Shown piece by piece: positions 36,976 through 49,100 of a stretch of DNA of 64,000 nucleotides. Under the pieces are notes generated by a model that had not been told where the DNA came from, searched no databases, and worked only from the letters and a program-made list of their open reading frames with translations. How positions within the stretch are numbered: position 1 is the stretch's first letter; the number at the start of each line of letters is the position of its first letter. Source of the stretch: Silene conica. Taxonomy: Eukaryota > Streptophyta > Magnoliopsida > Caryophyllales > Caryophyllaceae. The stretch covers positions 16,266,952 to 16,330,951 of the forward strand of contig CM055311.2 in NCBI GenBank assembly GCA_029255685.2. The letters run 5' to 3'. The translations under genes and the position numbers were made by a program.

Positions 36976-37280
36976 GAGCAATAGCAATAGTAGAAATTTA
37001 TATAAAGTTTTTCCTATTTCCAAGTCATTTTTACTAATTACTAAGTTTAAGAACCCTACATCACAATAGAAGAACTTTTTTTCAATTCTTCATTAACACC
37101 CACTATTAATTATCCTATCTCCATAAACTTATTTTTTTTGGAAACCAACAAAGAACTTGGTTCTTAAATAAGAACCAAGTTCTTACTTTGACAAACCCGA
37201 TGTCATCCACAATGGAAAAACTTTATTTCTAAAGTTCTTATTGATAAACTCAAGAATAAAAACTCCTATTGCACTTGCTC
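36976..37280. mobile_element. Tourist-like (PIF/Harbinger) MITE
   Basis: 305 bp with inverted ends GAGCAATAGCAATAGTAG and, in reverse complement at the right, GAGCAAGTGCAATAGGAG. It is flanked by TTA at 36973-36975 and 37281-37283, the PIF/Harbinger target preference. It has no coding capacity. Confidence 0.8.
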
Positions 37281-37410
37281 TTAGACACTTGTGATAGTGT
37301 TGAAGAAACTCATGATTAGGTGGTTGTCATGGTGATCATATAAGATTTATGATTACGAGCATAAATATGTCGTGAATGAGAGAATAAGCCAGGTAAATTA
37401 CATATTCTCA

Positions 37411-37573
37411 TCTGTGACGACGGTATTCGTCACAAGCTTATGATATATATATCATTTTTTCTCATAAAATATCATCAAAAGCAAGTGGGAAAACACATAA
37501 AAAATGCCCACCTTGTCTCCTCTCCTTTTTTGTGAGAGGTCACAAGCTTACGACGGGATTAACCCGTCACAAG
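37411..37573. mobile_element. small inverted-repeat element (CCCGTC family, diverged)
   Basis: Left arm TGTGACGACGGTATTCGTCA and right arm ACGGGATTAACCCGTCACAA are imperfectly complementary, and each arm is itself partly palindromic. The style matches the elements at 41162-41340 and 45545-45738. Confidence 0.55.
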
Positions 37574-37659
37574 CACGAACTGTTGAAGGTAAATAAGGTG
37601 GATAGGTTGAGTTCAAATGAAATTGATATATACTCCCAAAGATTAAGAATTTAGGACAA

Positions 37660-37803
37660 CTAGTTTTAAACACGTGCAAAATTGCACGGGTATCCTTTAA
37701 AAAAAATAGTACATAAATATTATTAACAAAACATAAACGATATAATTGGGCGGAATTTTAGTATTAATTTGTGTAACTTTGCTGATGAATTTTAGTCATT
37801 TGA
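37660..37803 (-). mobile_element. Helitron 3' terminus, remainder not delimited
   Basis: On the minus strand a GC hairpin (CCCGTGCAATTTTGCACGTG) is followed by a short spacer and CTAG, with T in the flank, the canonical Helitron 3' end. The rest of this element may continue beyond the Helitron that starts at 37804, but no 5' end was found. Confidence 0.5.
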
Positions 37804-38079
37804 CTAGTCTTATACCCGTGCAAACTGCACGGGTTTGTTATTTTCAAAAAGATTCTTTAAGAAGGAATATATAAGATAAATTTTATAATAATTGATTAAT
37901 CATCATCTTTTAAAGTTATTTATTTTAAAAAATAAAGTTTTAAAATAAAACAATAACATCCCTTTATATTTTAATGAATTTAAATTATCAATCTAAATAT
38001 TGAGTTATAAAATTGTATTTAATTTTTAGATATTATAAATTTTATTTGTAATTAACGTAAATAATGCATCGATTAGATC

Positions 38080-38510
38080 TGGCAAACAGCTCGGGTCGTG
38101 TCAGGTTCGTGTTCGTGTCACATGTAAACGGGTCACAAAACCTTCAACCCAAACCCGACCCAATTAAATTTCGTGTGGTGTTCGTGTCAACCCACTTAGA
38201 TAAATGGGTCATCAAGCCTTAACCCTAACTCACTAACTTCGTGTCATGTCCATATTTGGAAAGTTTAAGTATATTTATGTGATGGAGGATAAAAAAAATT
38301 AGGATTAATTTAGTAAACAGGTCATTCGTGTCGGGTTCGTGTTTAAAGAGCTCAACCCAAACCCGACCCAATTAAAAATCGTGTCGTGTTCGTGTCGACC
38401 CACTTACATAAATGGGTCATTAAACCTCAACCCAAACCCGCTAATTTCGTGTCGGGTTTGTGTCGTGTTTTCGTGTCGTATCATTATTTGTCAGCTCTAC
38501 CATCAATGTC
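38080..38510. repeat. two diverged tandem copies of a ~220 bp segment
   Basis: Each copy has GTGTCGTGTTCGTGTC-like runs alternating with AACCCAAACCCGACCCAATT. The second copy, from about 38310, repeats the order of the first, from about 38085. Confidence 0.75.
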
Positions 38511-38714
38511 AATTGACCATGTAGTTATTATAGTATGATAAATCTTTTTGTTAGTTAAAATTGAGTTACTACTTTATCTTAATATTCAAGCGATTTTAGG
38601 AAAACTCGACTTACCTATCAAACAAAATTATTTGGATGAAAATAAAACAAAACTAATAAAACTGAATTGGCCAGAACATTTGCAGAGGGCAAAATATTAA
38701 ACTTGTTTTTCATT

Positions 38715-39240
38715 TAGTCAAACTTGTGCAAGGTTAAAATGAAAATTTTGATCTGTGCACGTTTTAAATGAAAATTTGGGCACCGTTTTTCATGTAGTAC
38801 CCAATTGTTAATTAGTGAAATGGAATCAAGTGAAGATTACGACCCAATGCATTTTTAAAATGCATGCACTTTCGAAATGAAATTTTGACCCGTGCATTTT
38901 TAAAATGAAAATCTAGACCCATGTATTTTTGAAATGAAATTTTGACCCGTGCATTGGTCTAAATTGTGCATTTTTTAAAACGAAAATTTAGACCCATGTA
39001 CTTTTGAAATGAAATTTTGACTAGTGCATTTTTAAAACGAAAATTTAGTTTCATGTACTTTTGAAATGAATTTTTTACCTGTGCATTTTAAAACGAAAAT
39101 TTAGATCCATGCACTTTTGAAATGAAATTTTGACCCGTGCATTTTTAAAACGAAAATTTATTCCCTTGTACTTTTGAAATGAAATTTTGACCCCTGCATT
39201 TCTAAAGTGAAAATTTTGACCCATGCGCTTTAGAAATTAT
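38715..39240. repeat. ~57 bp minisatellite inside the Helitron
   Basis: About six to eight imperfect units of TGACCCGTGCATTTTTAAAA followed by CGAAAATTTAGACCCATGTA and CTTTTGAAATGAAATT. Each unit is itself two similar half-units of about 28 bp. Confidence 0.9.
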
Positions 39241-40560
39241 ATAATAGTCAACCCGTGATATTGTACTATAAATATATAGCAATTAAAAAGTAAACAATAA
39301 TGTAACGGTGTGTTGATTTTAAGTGTTAAATCTCAGTATATACAATATGAATGTGATATAGTTATTTTAAATAAATACGATATATATTACTAAAAATCTT
39401 AAACAATAATGTTCCCTCAGACTAAATTTAAGCAAAATCGCAATGTTTTTATTAGATGTGTATCTCAACTATTCTATATAAAGATCTATATATATAATAT
39501 AGTCCTTATAAGCAAACTTGACAAAGAATTAATAATTAATAATATGTATTATTTTCGACTCTAGTCATGGTGCTTTTAATAATATGTATTATTTTCGACT
39601 CTCGTCATCAAGACTAAATATTAATTTGCATGCATTTTTTTTTTACATATTTGATTGTTGATCGATTAATTTAAAAGTATTTTAAGTAAATCGTTTTCTA
39701 TTTTTTCGAGTTCCAATTTTTTCTAACCGTGAATATTTGTTTATTAATGTCGCCTTTTATATTATTTTAATATGTCATATGGAGTAATACATGATTTTTT
39801 TTTCATGGAAAAATTTTCATATCTTTTTCATCTAGTTGATTTTTATTATTTTAACGAAGTATTTTTTATAGTTTCAATTTTTGTTTTATATATATTGTAA
39901 TTAATAGCAGTCGCATATTCGGCTTTCAACTTGATTGTGCATTCTCTAGAGTATAAAGCGTGGATCTCTCAATTAAAGCACAAAAAAGAAGGTAGGGACA
40001 ATGTGGGGCACACACTTGAAAAAAATAAAAAATATTGTACTTTCAACCACAGTGCGACACCTAAGTACTGTGGTTATTGCTTTTATATATAGGATGAAAA
40101 AAATCTGACCACGGTAACTTTAAAATCGTAAAAAAAAAAATTATACTTGTCGTAAGTATACTAAAACTCTTTTTTTATATAGAACTAAGACGTTTGTTAT
40201 TATAAAATTTTAAAAACTTTTCCAAAATTAATTTCTTGGAATTAAAATATTTTGTTCTATAATTTTTTTAGTTCATTTGTAGTTACATTTTAGTATTTAA
40301 ATTTCTTATTCTTATAAATTAGTGTAATTTATTAATGTTATTTTAATCAAAATGCTGCGATTTCTGAAACAATATGAATATTTTCGTACGTACGAAACAT
40401 AAAACGTAATTATTTACGTACACAATATAAACATGGCGGTTTTTCAGAAATTAAATTCATTTTATTTGCTGTGGAACACATATTTACTTTTAAAAAAAAA
40501 AATTTAATGAGGTGGCTTCATGAGGATGGGCTAAATATTTTCCTATTTATATAGATAAGA

Positions 40561-41161
40561 TTTAGATTCTCTCCTTTTTTTTTCCTTCACCTCTTCATTT
40601 TATGCCATTTTCTTACAATGGTCAGGATTATATCTTACTGCGATCTAACCGTGAAAGTGGTTGATGAGTTAAATGACAACTAATAATATAATATAGGAAA
40701 GTGAGACGAAATAAACAAAAAATGAAAATAAGGAAATGGAGAAGATCTATACTCGATTTCGGTATATGTTAGCTATGCATTTATGTTGGTCGACTTACAA
40801 ATATGTTGAGATATAAACAAACACTTTAATTTAAAAACACAACTCGTCATAAAATTAATTATAGTAACTATTTTTTTGACACCACCACCATCACAAGCGT
40901 ACATCCACGAATAATGATATACTTGAATGTGTGAAAACAATAATCATGAAATTATATATTGATTGAAGTGAAATTAATAAATAATGTGGACCATAAGCCA
41001 CAATAACACAACTACACAAGTACATTTAAGAAAAACAATAAAACCAAAAAATCAATGTTGTAACCTCATTAATGAAATAATGAATAATCCAAAATAAAAA
41101 ATGAAAGTTTACTAATGAATCTACTTGAATAGTGGTGTAAATACAAATTTATAACCTAAAT
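40561..41161. other. intergenic AT-rich stretch
   Basis: I recognised no gene, RNA or element boundary between the Helitron and the next MITE. Confidence 0.5.
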
Positions 41162-41340
41162 TCTCATTTGTAACGGGCATATCCGTCGCAAGTTTGCGAC
41201 GGGTTAAATACTACCAAGGTAGGTTATATAAAGGGTATCTAAGGAATACCAATCTATTTTATCTTATCTATTTACATGGGTAGTATTTGAGTCATGGTAA
41301 GCTTTTAATCGTATACCCGTCAAGGAAGACTTATTGGGAG
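41162..41340. mobile_element. MITE with internally palindromic CCCGTCGCAA ends
   Basis: About 180 bp. The left arm has CCGTCGCAAGTTTGCGACGG (a palindrome) followed by GTTAAATACTACC. The right arm mirrors it as GGTAGTATTTGAGTC and ATACCCGTCAAGGAAG. A relative lies at 45545-45738. No clear target duplication was identified. It sits in the presumed promoter region of the SINAT gene, about 450 bp upstream of its ATG. Confidence 0.65.
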
Positions 41341-41788
41341 ACTTATTGAAATTATACAGTAATACTCATATCACTTTCACCATCATTGGAAACCTCTTCT
41401 TCCATAATTACATACTCCTCAATCAAACACACCTTTTTTGTTTTTATCTTTTTTTCCTTTAATAAAAATTCACACAAAAAGCCAAGCAAAGTAAGCAAAG
41501 CATCTCCCCTTCTTTCTTCCTCATAAGTTAACCAAATAAATAAAATAAACTCTCTTTTATTTAATACTTTTATTTATGGGGAAAAATAAAATAAAAGCAT
41601 AAAACAAAAGAAAAACTTTAAATCTTTTTTTTCCATTATTGCAACAAACCCACCAAAATTTGTCAAATCCCTAACAAATCTGACGATAAAGTTTGAATCT
41701 TTTTAAGTTTTTAGCAACTGGGTAGTTGTTAATTTTTCGAGAAACAGATCAAAAAAGAGAGAAAAAGTAGAGATTTTTAGGGGGAAAA

Positions 41789-44700
41789 ATGGAGGATAGA
41801 ATTGAATGTGTGACAACAACAATTCCAGAGAGGTCATATGAAGCAGATGTTAATCATCTTCCTAATCAGTTTCATAATCATAGTAGTCATAATCAGCATA
41901 GTCAATCCTCAAAGTCAAGGAGGAAAGTATCATCTACTGTCATATCTTCAGTTAATAGTGTAATTGAACTTCTTGAATGTCCTGTTTGTGCTAATTCTAT
42001 GTACCCTCCTATTCACCAGGTTCGTTTTTGCTCTTTAATTATCGTTCATACCCCCTCCGTCTTAATCATTTGTTTACCTTTATTATCTCTATGACGGGTA
42101 TTTTAATCAAAGAGAAACAAATGATTGAGATGGAAATGAAGGAGTAATTATTTGGAATACTACATGTGGGTTTATGTTTGATATGTTAGTAGTTGATTAT
42201 GATTATTTGTTATGCTATTGTGTTGTTTTGATGTTGGTGGCGCTATGGAGGAAATGATTATGTAGTTGAACTTGAAAATTGAGTTGCTTAGTTGATTACC
42301 TTTGTTTCGAATATTTGTTTACCTTTAATTAAATACCCGTCACAGAAGATAAAAGAAAAGTAAACAGATGATTAGGAGGTGGGAGTATTTGTTTATGCTT
42401 TCAGTCCCAATTATTTGTGTACCCGTGATTAAAAGTATCCTGCATAAAGAATAAAAAAGGCGAGCAAATGAGTGAGCATAGAGAGTTATAAGCAGACTCT
42501 TTTGATATATTGGATTTGAGAACTGTAGTGAGATGTTATGATGCTGAATTTACATATTCCTGGGGAAAAAAAGTGTCTTTGTAAATGATGGAAGAAGAGG
42601 TAGACAACTTAATTGTGTTGTACCTTGGAGGAGTAGGGAGCAAAAGGAATCATCTGAGTGTAATGTTGATTTATGTTATGATCGCGCGTTTGGTCAACTT
42701 CTGATCGGTGCTTCCTACTTTCAAGCCATTTCCATACATTTGTTTAAAATCTCTCACACATAATTTGAACAAACGTATTTAAATGACTTGAAAGGATGGA
42801 GTACATGCTTTCTCTCCTGTAAAGAGTGCAGTTTTTTTCATGGTTCAAAGGAAATTCTTGTGTATGCATTCAAAATAGAGCTTAAAGAGAGGAGGGTTTG
42901 CTGTTTAACAAATGATCGGGTCTCTAGACGAACTGCAACTATGTGCGGGGTGAGGAATGTATGTTTCTATTAGTGGTGTTTATGGTAGAAGGCAGTGATG
43001 AGTGTTTGTTCTAGTCGTTTAGTATGAGTGAGTCAAGCAGTGGAGAATCTGCAGATAGTATACAGTTGTTTTGTTCATGATCTGTTAACATAATTAGCCT
43101 GGATGATCATGATGAATTGTGGTGACAGAAAGAGCGCACTTTAGGAATTTAGAATTTTTTTGTGGTTGTTTGAGCTGAAGGACCGTTGTTTCTCATGGCC
43201 GTTGATCTCTTTTCTTGCTCCCTTATCACTAAATCACATTTCTTTTTTCACAATTTAACTGGTTGCATTCTGATAGGTTGTTGGATTTTTCCAAGCATTA
43301 ACCTGTATTTTGTGAAATCTGTCGGTAAAACGTACATTATAGGTTTCTAAACGGCGTAGCTAAAATAGTTCATGTGTTCAAATTTCATGTGCCTTGAAGG
43401 ATATGTGTTTATACTGACATGTCTTCATTACAGTGCCATAATGGACATACACTTTGCACAGCATGTAAAACAAGGGTTCACAATAGGTGCCCCACCTGTA
43501 GACAGGAGCTTGGGGAAATCAGATGTCTAGCGTTGGAGAAGGTGGCGGAAACTCTTGAGCTTCCATGCAAATACAGCTCACTAGGGTGCCCAGACATTTG
43601 TCCTTACTATGGAAAAATCAAGCATGAAGCCCTTTGTAACTTTAGGCCATTCAACTGCCCATATGCAGGGTATGAATGCTCCGTCGTCGGGGATATACCC
43701 TTCTTGGTTTCCCACTTGAGAGATGATCATAAAGTGGATATGCATTCTGGTTGCACATTCAATCATCGTTATGTCAAGGCTAATCCTATGGAAGTAGACA
43801 ATGCCACTTGGATGTTAACAGTAAGTTACACTACTTCTAGGCTTCTAGCTTATCTTGTTTCTGCTTTCATATAAGCTGTAATGAAATGAAATGCCTCAGA
43901 AAGTAATACACATGCCCAAGGCCACACTAAAAGTACATGTGTATGGAATATGTACCTAACCTTACCAATCCCACACTTCTCCCAGAAAATACAAAAAGGA
44001 GACTGGCATGACTAAAGTAGACGAAGAATCTGTTTGAAGCATTTACTAGACTTTCCAATGAATTTAACTTTGAAAACCTTTTGTTCGCACACATCTCTCT
44101 ATTAACTAAAGAGTATTTATTTTGAAGACGCACTTCTCATACACCTATCCTCATTTTGAGGACAGGGTCTGACTTCTGAGTATATCTGAATCGAGTCATG
44201 GCGAATAGTCGAATACGACTCTTGGATAGTTGGATGTACCCGTAGTGGACAGTATGGACACCCTTTTGTGAGCCCAATTAAAATAGACGATAAGTACTGA
44301 ACCTAATCATGGAAGGTCGACAATCTGCTTGATTTAGGAGGAAAGCTCGGAGATTTTCTAATTGTTGCTTCGTATCTGCTACTAAAAGATGGACCATGCA
44401 CTCATGTAGTGGTAGGGAGTGAATTGAATTTCGAAATGCTCAAACTACAGAGCATTCAAGTGGTGAAATTTGAATCATATGACTTTATATCGATTGTGCC
44501 TTTTCTTCCTACTGCAATTTTTTTTTTCTCACGGCCGACTGTGTGACTGATGCAATGAGAACTGTTGAACCAGATTGAGACCACTTAGTTATTTAAGCTT
44601 GTAATTTGACGAATGCACTGTTACTGTTGTATCGCATATCAGGTATTCCATTGCTTTGGGCAGTATTTTTGCTTGCACTTTGAAGCATTCCAGCTTGGCA

Positions 44701-44990
44701 TGGCTCCCGTTTATATGGCATTTCTTCGGTTCATGGGCGATGAGAGTGAAGCTCGAAAGTATAATTACAGCTTAGAGGTGGGTGGATATGGGAGAAAATT
44801 AACATGGGATGGACCTCCAAGAAGCATTCGAGACAGTCACCGAAAAGTGAGAGACAGCCACGACGGTCTTATCATCCAACGAAAGTTGGCACTTTTCTTC
44901 TCTGGAGGGGACATGAAGGAGCTTAAGCTCCGCGTTACCGGCAGAATATCCAAGGGGGACCACAACTCAGATTCCGGGACTAGTTTCTGA
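41789..44990 (+). CDS. SINAT: SINAT-type RING E3 ubiquitin ligase (seven in absentia homologue)
   Basis: Three exons with consensus splice sites: 41789-42019, 43434-43820 and 44643-44990, joining in frame to 321 residues, the usual size for plant SINATs. The variable N-terminus is followed by a C3HC4 RING (ECPVCANSMYPPIHQ across exon 1, then CHNGHTLCTACK and CPTCRQELG), split by intron 1 right after PPIHQ. Next come the SIAH-type zinc fingers (CKYSSLGCPDICPYYGKIKH, then CPYAGYECSV and HLRDDHK) and the TRAF-like substrate-binding domain in exons 2-3 (CTFNHRYVK, ATWMLTV, then FGQYFCLHFEAF, FLRFMGDE, ELKLRVTGRI). All zinc ligands are present. Family knowledge: SINATs form dimers and ubiquitinate targets in hormone, stress and autophagy signalling. 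Exons 1-2 carry the RING, so both are needed for activity. The start has upstream stops and lies in a purine-rich leader. Only MITEs interrupt the introns. It appears intact, and the PHD-RING gene is convergent 1.1 kb downstream. Confidence 0.96.
42051..42144. mobile_element. Stowaway-like MITE in SINAT intron 1
   Basis: 94 bp with ends CCCCCTCCGTCTTAATCATT and, in reverse complement, CTCCTTCATTTCCATCTCAA, flanked by TA at 42049-42050 and 42145-42146. Two weaker relatives (around 42296-42389 and 42400-42475) follow in the same intron. Confidence 0.7.
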
Positions 44991-45544
44991 AATGGTCTAG
45001 CTTTTGCTGATTTGTCATATTCAACGACTAGACGCTTTCCAAGCAAATCATGAGAGGAGTTGAAGTACACAATGATTCCGACAAGATGCATAGGCAATGT
45101 TAATGAAAGTGAAGAGAAGTGGAGCTTCGGGTGGCGTCGATAAAGATCTGTAATATGCTGAAAAGGGGTCCATTTGTATTGGATGTATGAAGGGAAGATG
45201 TTCATTCTACTGCAACAGTAACAGTGTAAACAAAACTGTTTTGATGATGTAAAATCAGGTTAATTGTGACGTATGGTCCTTTCAGAGTTTTGGTTTGGGC
45301 ACATGAAATTCAAATTTGGGTTGGTGTCATGGTGGGGTCCATTGCACATGAAAATTAAAACGTTCAGTTCCCCAATCATTAGGGAGGGTATCTTAATTAA
45401 TCAATACCTCTATTAAATTATCATAACAATAATTGTCATCCTCATTGCCCTCCACATAATCACTAACCACACTTTTTCAATAGCATCAAGTACAGGATAA
45501 AGTGATAAACCCACCAATCTTTTGCGCAATACAAACATCACATT

Positions 45545-45738
45545 TTCTCATTTTTACCCAACATATTCGTCGTAAACTTACGACGGGTCAAGTAATACTC
45601 ATATGGGAGAGACAAGATAAAGATAAAAGTAGAATATCTAAGTAGTAATAAATTATTTTGTTTTATACACCAACATGTATTTGACCCGTCGCAAATTGTT
45701 GACGGATATATCTGTCACAAGGAAGATTTATGCGAGAA
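45545..45738. mobile_element. MITE related to 41162-41340
   Basis: Left arm CGTCGTAAACTTACGACGGG and right arm CCCGTCGCAAATTGTTGACGG are partly palindromic and mutually complementary, with TCTCATTTTTACCC and GAAGATTTATGCGAGA at the ends. It lies in the short interval between the convergent SINAT and PHD-RING genes. Confidence 0.65.
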
Positions 45739-46121
45739 TCAGAGATTTGAATTTACGCTTTTCAACGGTATTATCATATATAGGCACCTAAACCTTCTAT
45801 GTCTAACAAGTTTCCAATTCTCTCATGTTAGTTTAAATTTCTTGCATCGTTTTTATTTTTGTTGTCTGGTAACAACAGAGTAGATGGTAATTTTATGGGA
45901 TCTAAGTCTAGACCCGAATGGTAAATACGTAGAAAACACTAGTTATAGCATGAATAAACAGTATTACTCGTACTTTAGAGTCGAGACCAAAGACTGGGTA
46001 ATATGGTATTAATCATCACCTGGAATTAATATGCTTTTTTTTTGTATTAATGGTTTGTTCCTATGTACAAGATAAGATAATCTCGTATGATTTTAGGAAC
46101 GATGAGCAAATTAAAGGGATG

Positions 46122-49100
46122 CTATTTGTTTTCCTTGTGTTTTGCTGCCTCAATGTACTGTTCTGCAAGCTTCTTAACCTTGTCACCATCCTTGATCAGA
46201 AAATTGGCATTTTTGGCTTTAGTGTGATATTTCATCACCTTATCAGTTGTTTTCCCTACTGCCCATCTGTATTGTTCCACTGTGATCACCCCGCTCTTGC
46301 ACAGTGGCCTTATGTGCTCTTTGACATAAGCTTCCACCTGACATTAATCAAAACAAGTGTCACTGGATAAAGGTTCGATTTACAGGACAGGTCAATGCCC
46401 TGCACGCTAACAAAGAATATACTACAGAGAGTAAAATGACTAAAATCCGAATAAGATACTGTGGGCCTGTGCCCTGCACACTAAGTCGCTAGCAATACCT
46501 TCTTGATAACAGAGTCGCTCTGACTTTTCTTGTCAACCTTGGGGTCACTACTCTTCTCCTTGTGCGTGTTTTCAACGGCCTGAGAAGAGCTGGGAGATTG
46601 ACCTTCAATTACCACACTAGGATGATTATTGTCAGGGTTTTTAATGTCAAGATCATTGCCACTTTGTGAAGTTGGATTATCAGCTGAAACAAGGATAGGG
46701 AGTTCTCTGATAAGAGGCTCCTTCTCAGGACCATATAGTTCTTCACATTCTACAACGGAAAGTTCGTCTCCTTCGCCATTTACTAGGTTATCTCCAACAG
46801 GTGGTACGGAATCCTTTGTACCCTCCATAGGTGAGCTTTCACCATCAGCATCATTCGGGCAACCAAGCAAGCTTGTCGAGTTCACTAAATTCTGTTCCTC
46901 AAATTCTGGTTTACCTATAGTCAAAGTGGAGAAAACAACTTTGACCTTTGATTCTCCCTCTTCTGCCTGTGGCTTGGAGCTAGCAACCGCAGTTGCACCT
47001 ATGTAGTCTTCTTCATCTAAATCATACTCAAAGTCACCATATATATCAAGATCTGGGTGAGAATCCATTTCAAATATATTATCCGTTTCTTCGTCTTTAC
47101 CCACCGGACTATCACAACCATTCAAACCATTATCCGTTTGGAGCGGACTACTTGGGGGAGAATCAGACAATAAACCAGCAGCTTTAAGAGCTGCCTCAGT
47201 TTCAGAACCAAGAGACGGCTCAAAAGAATGTTCGCCTTCAGTAGGTACAGGTGATGGGCTTGAGGGTGTACATTCAAGTGGTGTGGACAAGTTTGTATGA
47301 CGGCGTATCTCCTGTGAACAAAGATTCAAGTATACAACCTTGCTAATGGACTTATCAGCAGCCTGTTTTTCAATATTAACAGCATCTGCCACAGCCAGTT
47401 CAGTTGCAGCAGTCCGACAAATAGACGGTAGATTTGCCATTTTGAGGAAGTGTTCTGTCAAGCGATATAGTTGTGCCTGCGCACCAAAAGCAATCAGCAT
47501 AAACATTCAGATGACATCTCAAACGTTGCATACAATCCTTTGTTAAAATGCAATACACATACGGCCCAATCCACAGGCATATGCCGAGAAGAAAAACCTG
47601 CTGCTATTCTGTATATGTACAGGCACAATCCACGGTACGTATTATTTAAGAGATAAGCCAGAAGGATTAAGAAAAAAATGCACAAATTTCTATGCTATAT
47701 GAGATCCGAAACATTGCATGTTCTACTTTCTCAGAGCAACATGTCAAAACTACACAGTAATACGTGTTTAGTGAGAAGTGCAAGCTGAATCAAACAGAAA
47801 AATCTGAAGATCAAGCTAACCACAAGATAAAGACAAACAAAGAGCAACTGGAAAGTTTAAGGCAAACATCATAATGTTGTTAAGATTCAAGTCACAAGTC
47901 CAAATCCTCACCCACTAGTCCAACTCTGTTGGTTATGAACTACCTTTAAGATACCCCACTTCAGGGTATACACATTTCTTGATTCCTATGGTGTTATGTA
48001 CAATACACCATTTGCAACTTTCCACAACTTGGCAATCATTTATCAATGATCCTTAGATAGGCATCTTTATCAGAAACATTTCAAAGATCCAGTTCTTATC
48101 AAACTTTTTGTTCTGCATAATGCCAGAGAACAAAGATGGGCAGTACGGTATCGAACAAGGTGTTCAAGTGTTCCTCAAGAATAAAGAAATGTATCTCTAG
48201 TCAATTAATTGAACCAGCAACCAGTAAACTAGAGCAGAGTGCAAAACCCAGTTAGTAGGACAAATGTGGCACCCAGGTAGAGGCAATTTTTTTATAATTC
48301 TCCGCAACTGATAAAGACGAATTCTTTTTAATGCTCCACACCTGGTGAAGACGAATTCTAATACTACAACATTACCAGTCTTAGCAAGCAAAGGTTGTGA
48401 GTTGTGACCATGAAAATAGAAGTATTATGACTCCTAAAGCTTGATGCACATACCTGTCTTACAGAAGAGGGAATTTTATTGTGGCGTATGGGTGCTAGCT
48501 CTGGTCTCATATCAGTTGGTAGTTCAGCCTGAAGGCACGCACATTCAACAAAATTAAAAATTTCATTGTCGCATATTATCCCAGAAATAAAGTCTTCAGT
48601 ACCTCAGTAAGAGAAAACCCCTTTAAAGAAAATCTTACCAACAAAGGATAATTTCCTTTAAGTACTGCATCATCCTGTTTTTGATGATTGGGACTGGTAC
48701 CACTGGAAGCATTTTTCCTTGCTAAAATTTCGAGAGCCCATTTTCTTTTATCAATTGGTACACCTTCAGTTTTACAAGTAATCTTCTTTCCGGTGGAGGA
48801 CTTTTCAGACTGCCCACCTGTATTTAGTTTCCTAGCAACCATACCATTGTTAAGACAGGTACTTCCCTTTTTATTCTCATCGTCAGTAGTAGCATTACTC
48901 TTTGCAGGAGATTCTTCTGTACTTGGAATTTTAACATTACAGTTATCAAGGCATGATTTGGTACCCTTCTCCGTTGATGGAAGCATTCCATTCTTGTGTG
49001 AATTAGTACTGGCTTTCAGAACTGAAAGTGGCTTGATATCATCTTTTCTAGGGAAAACCGATGCATCAGCTAGGTACAACCTAGAGAGGATAGGAGATTG

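Larger units (their letters stand above)
37804..40560 (-). mobile_element. non-autonomous Helitron, 2.76 kb
   Basis: On the minus strand it begins TCTTATCTATATAAATAGGA at 40560 and ends with a hairpin (CCCGTGCAGTTTGCACGGG), a short spacer and CTAG at 37804. The flanking bases are A and T, as required for Helitron insertion between A and T without a duplication. No Rep/helicase frame is present. It contains two diverged copies of a segment rich in CGTGTCG and AACCCGACCC (38080-38510) and a minisatellite (38715-39240). Confidence 0.75.

Noticed and set aside
42788-42973. 61-codon frame in SINAT intron 1
   Set aside because: Lies within the intron between exons that join perfectly without it.
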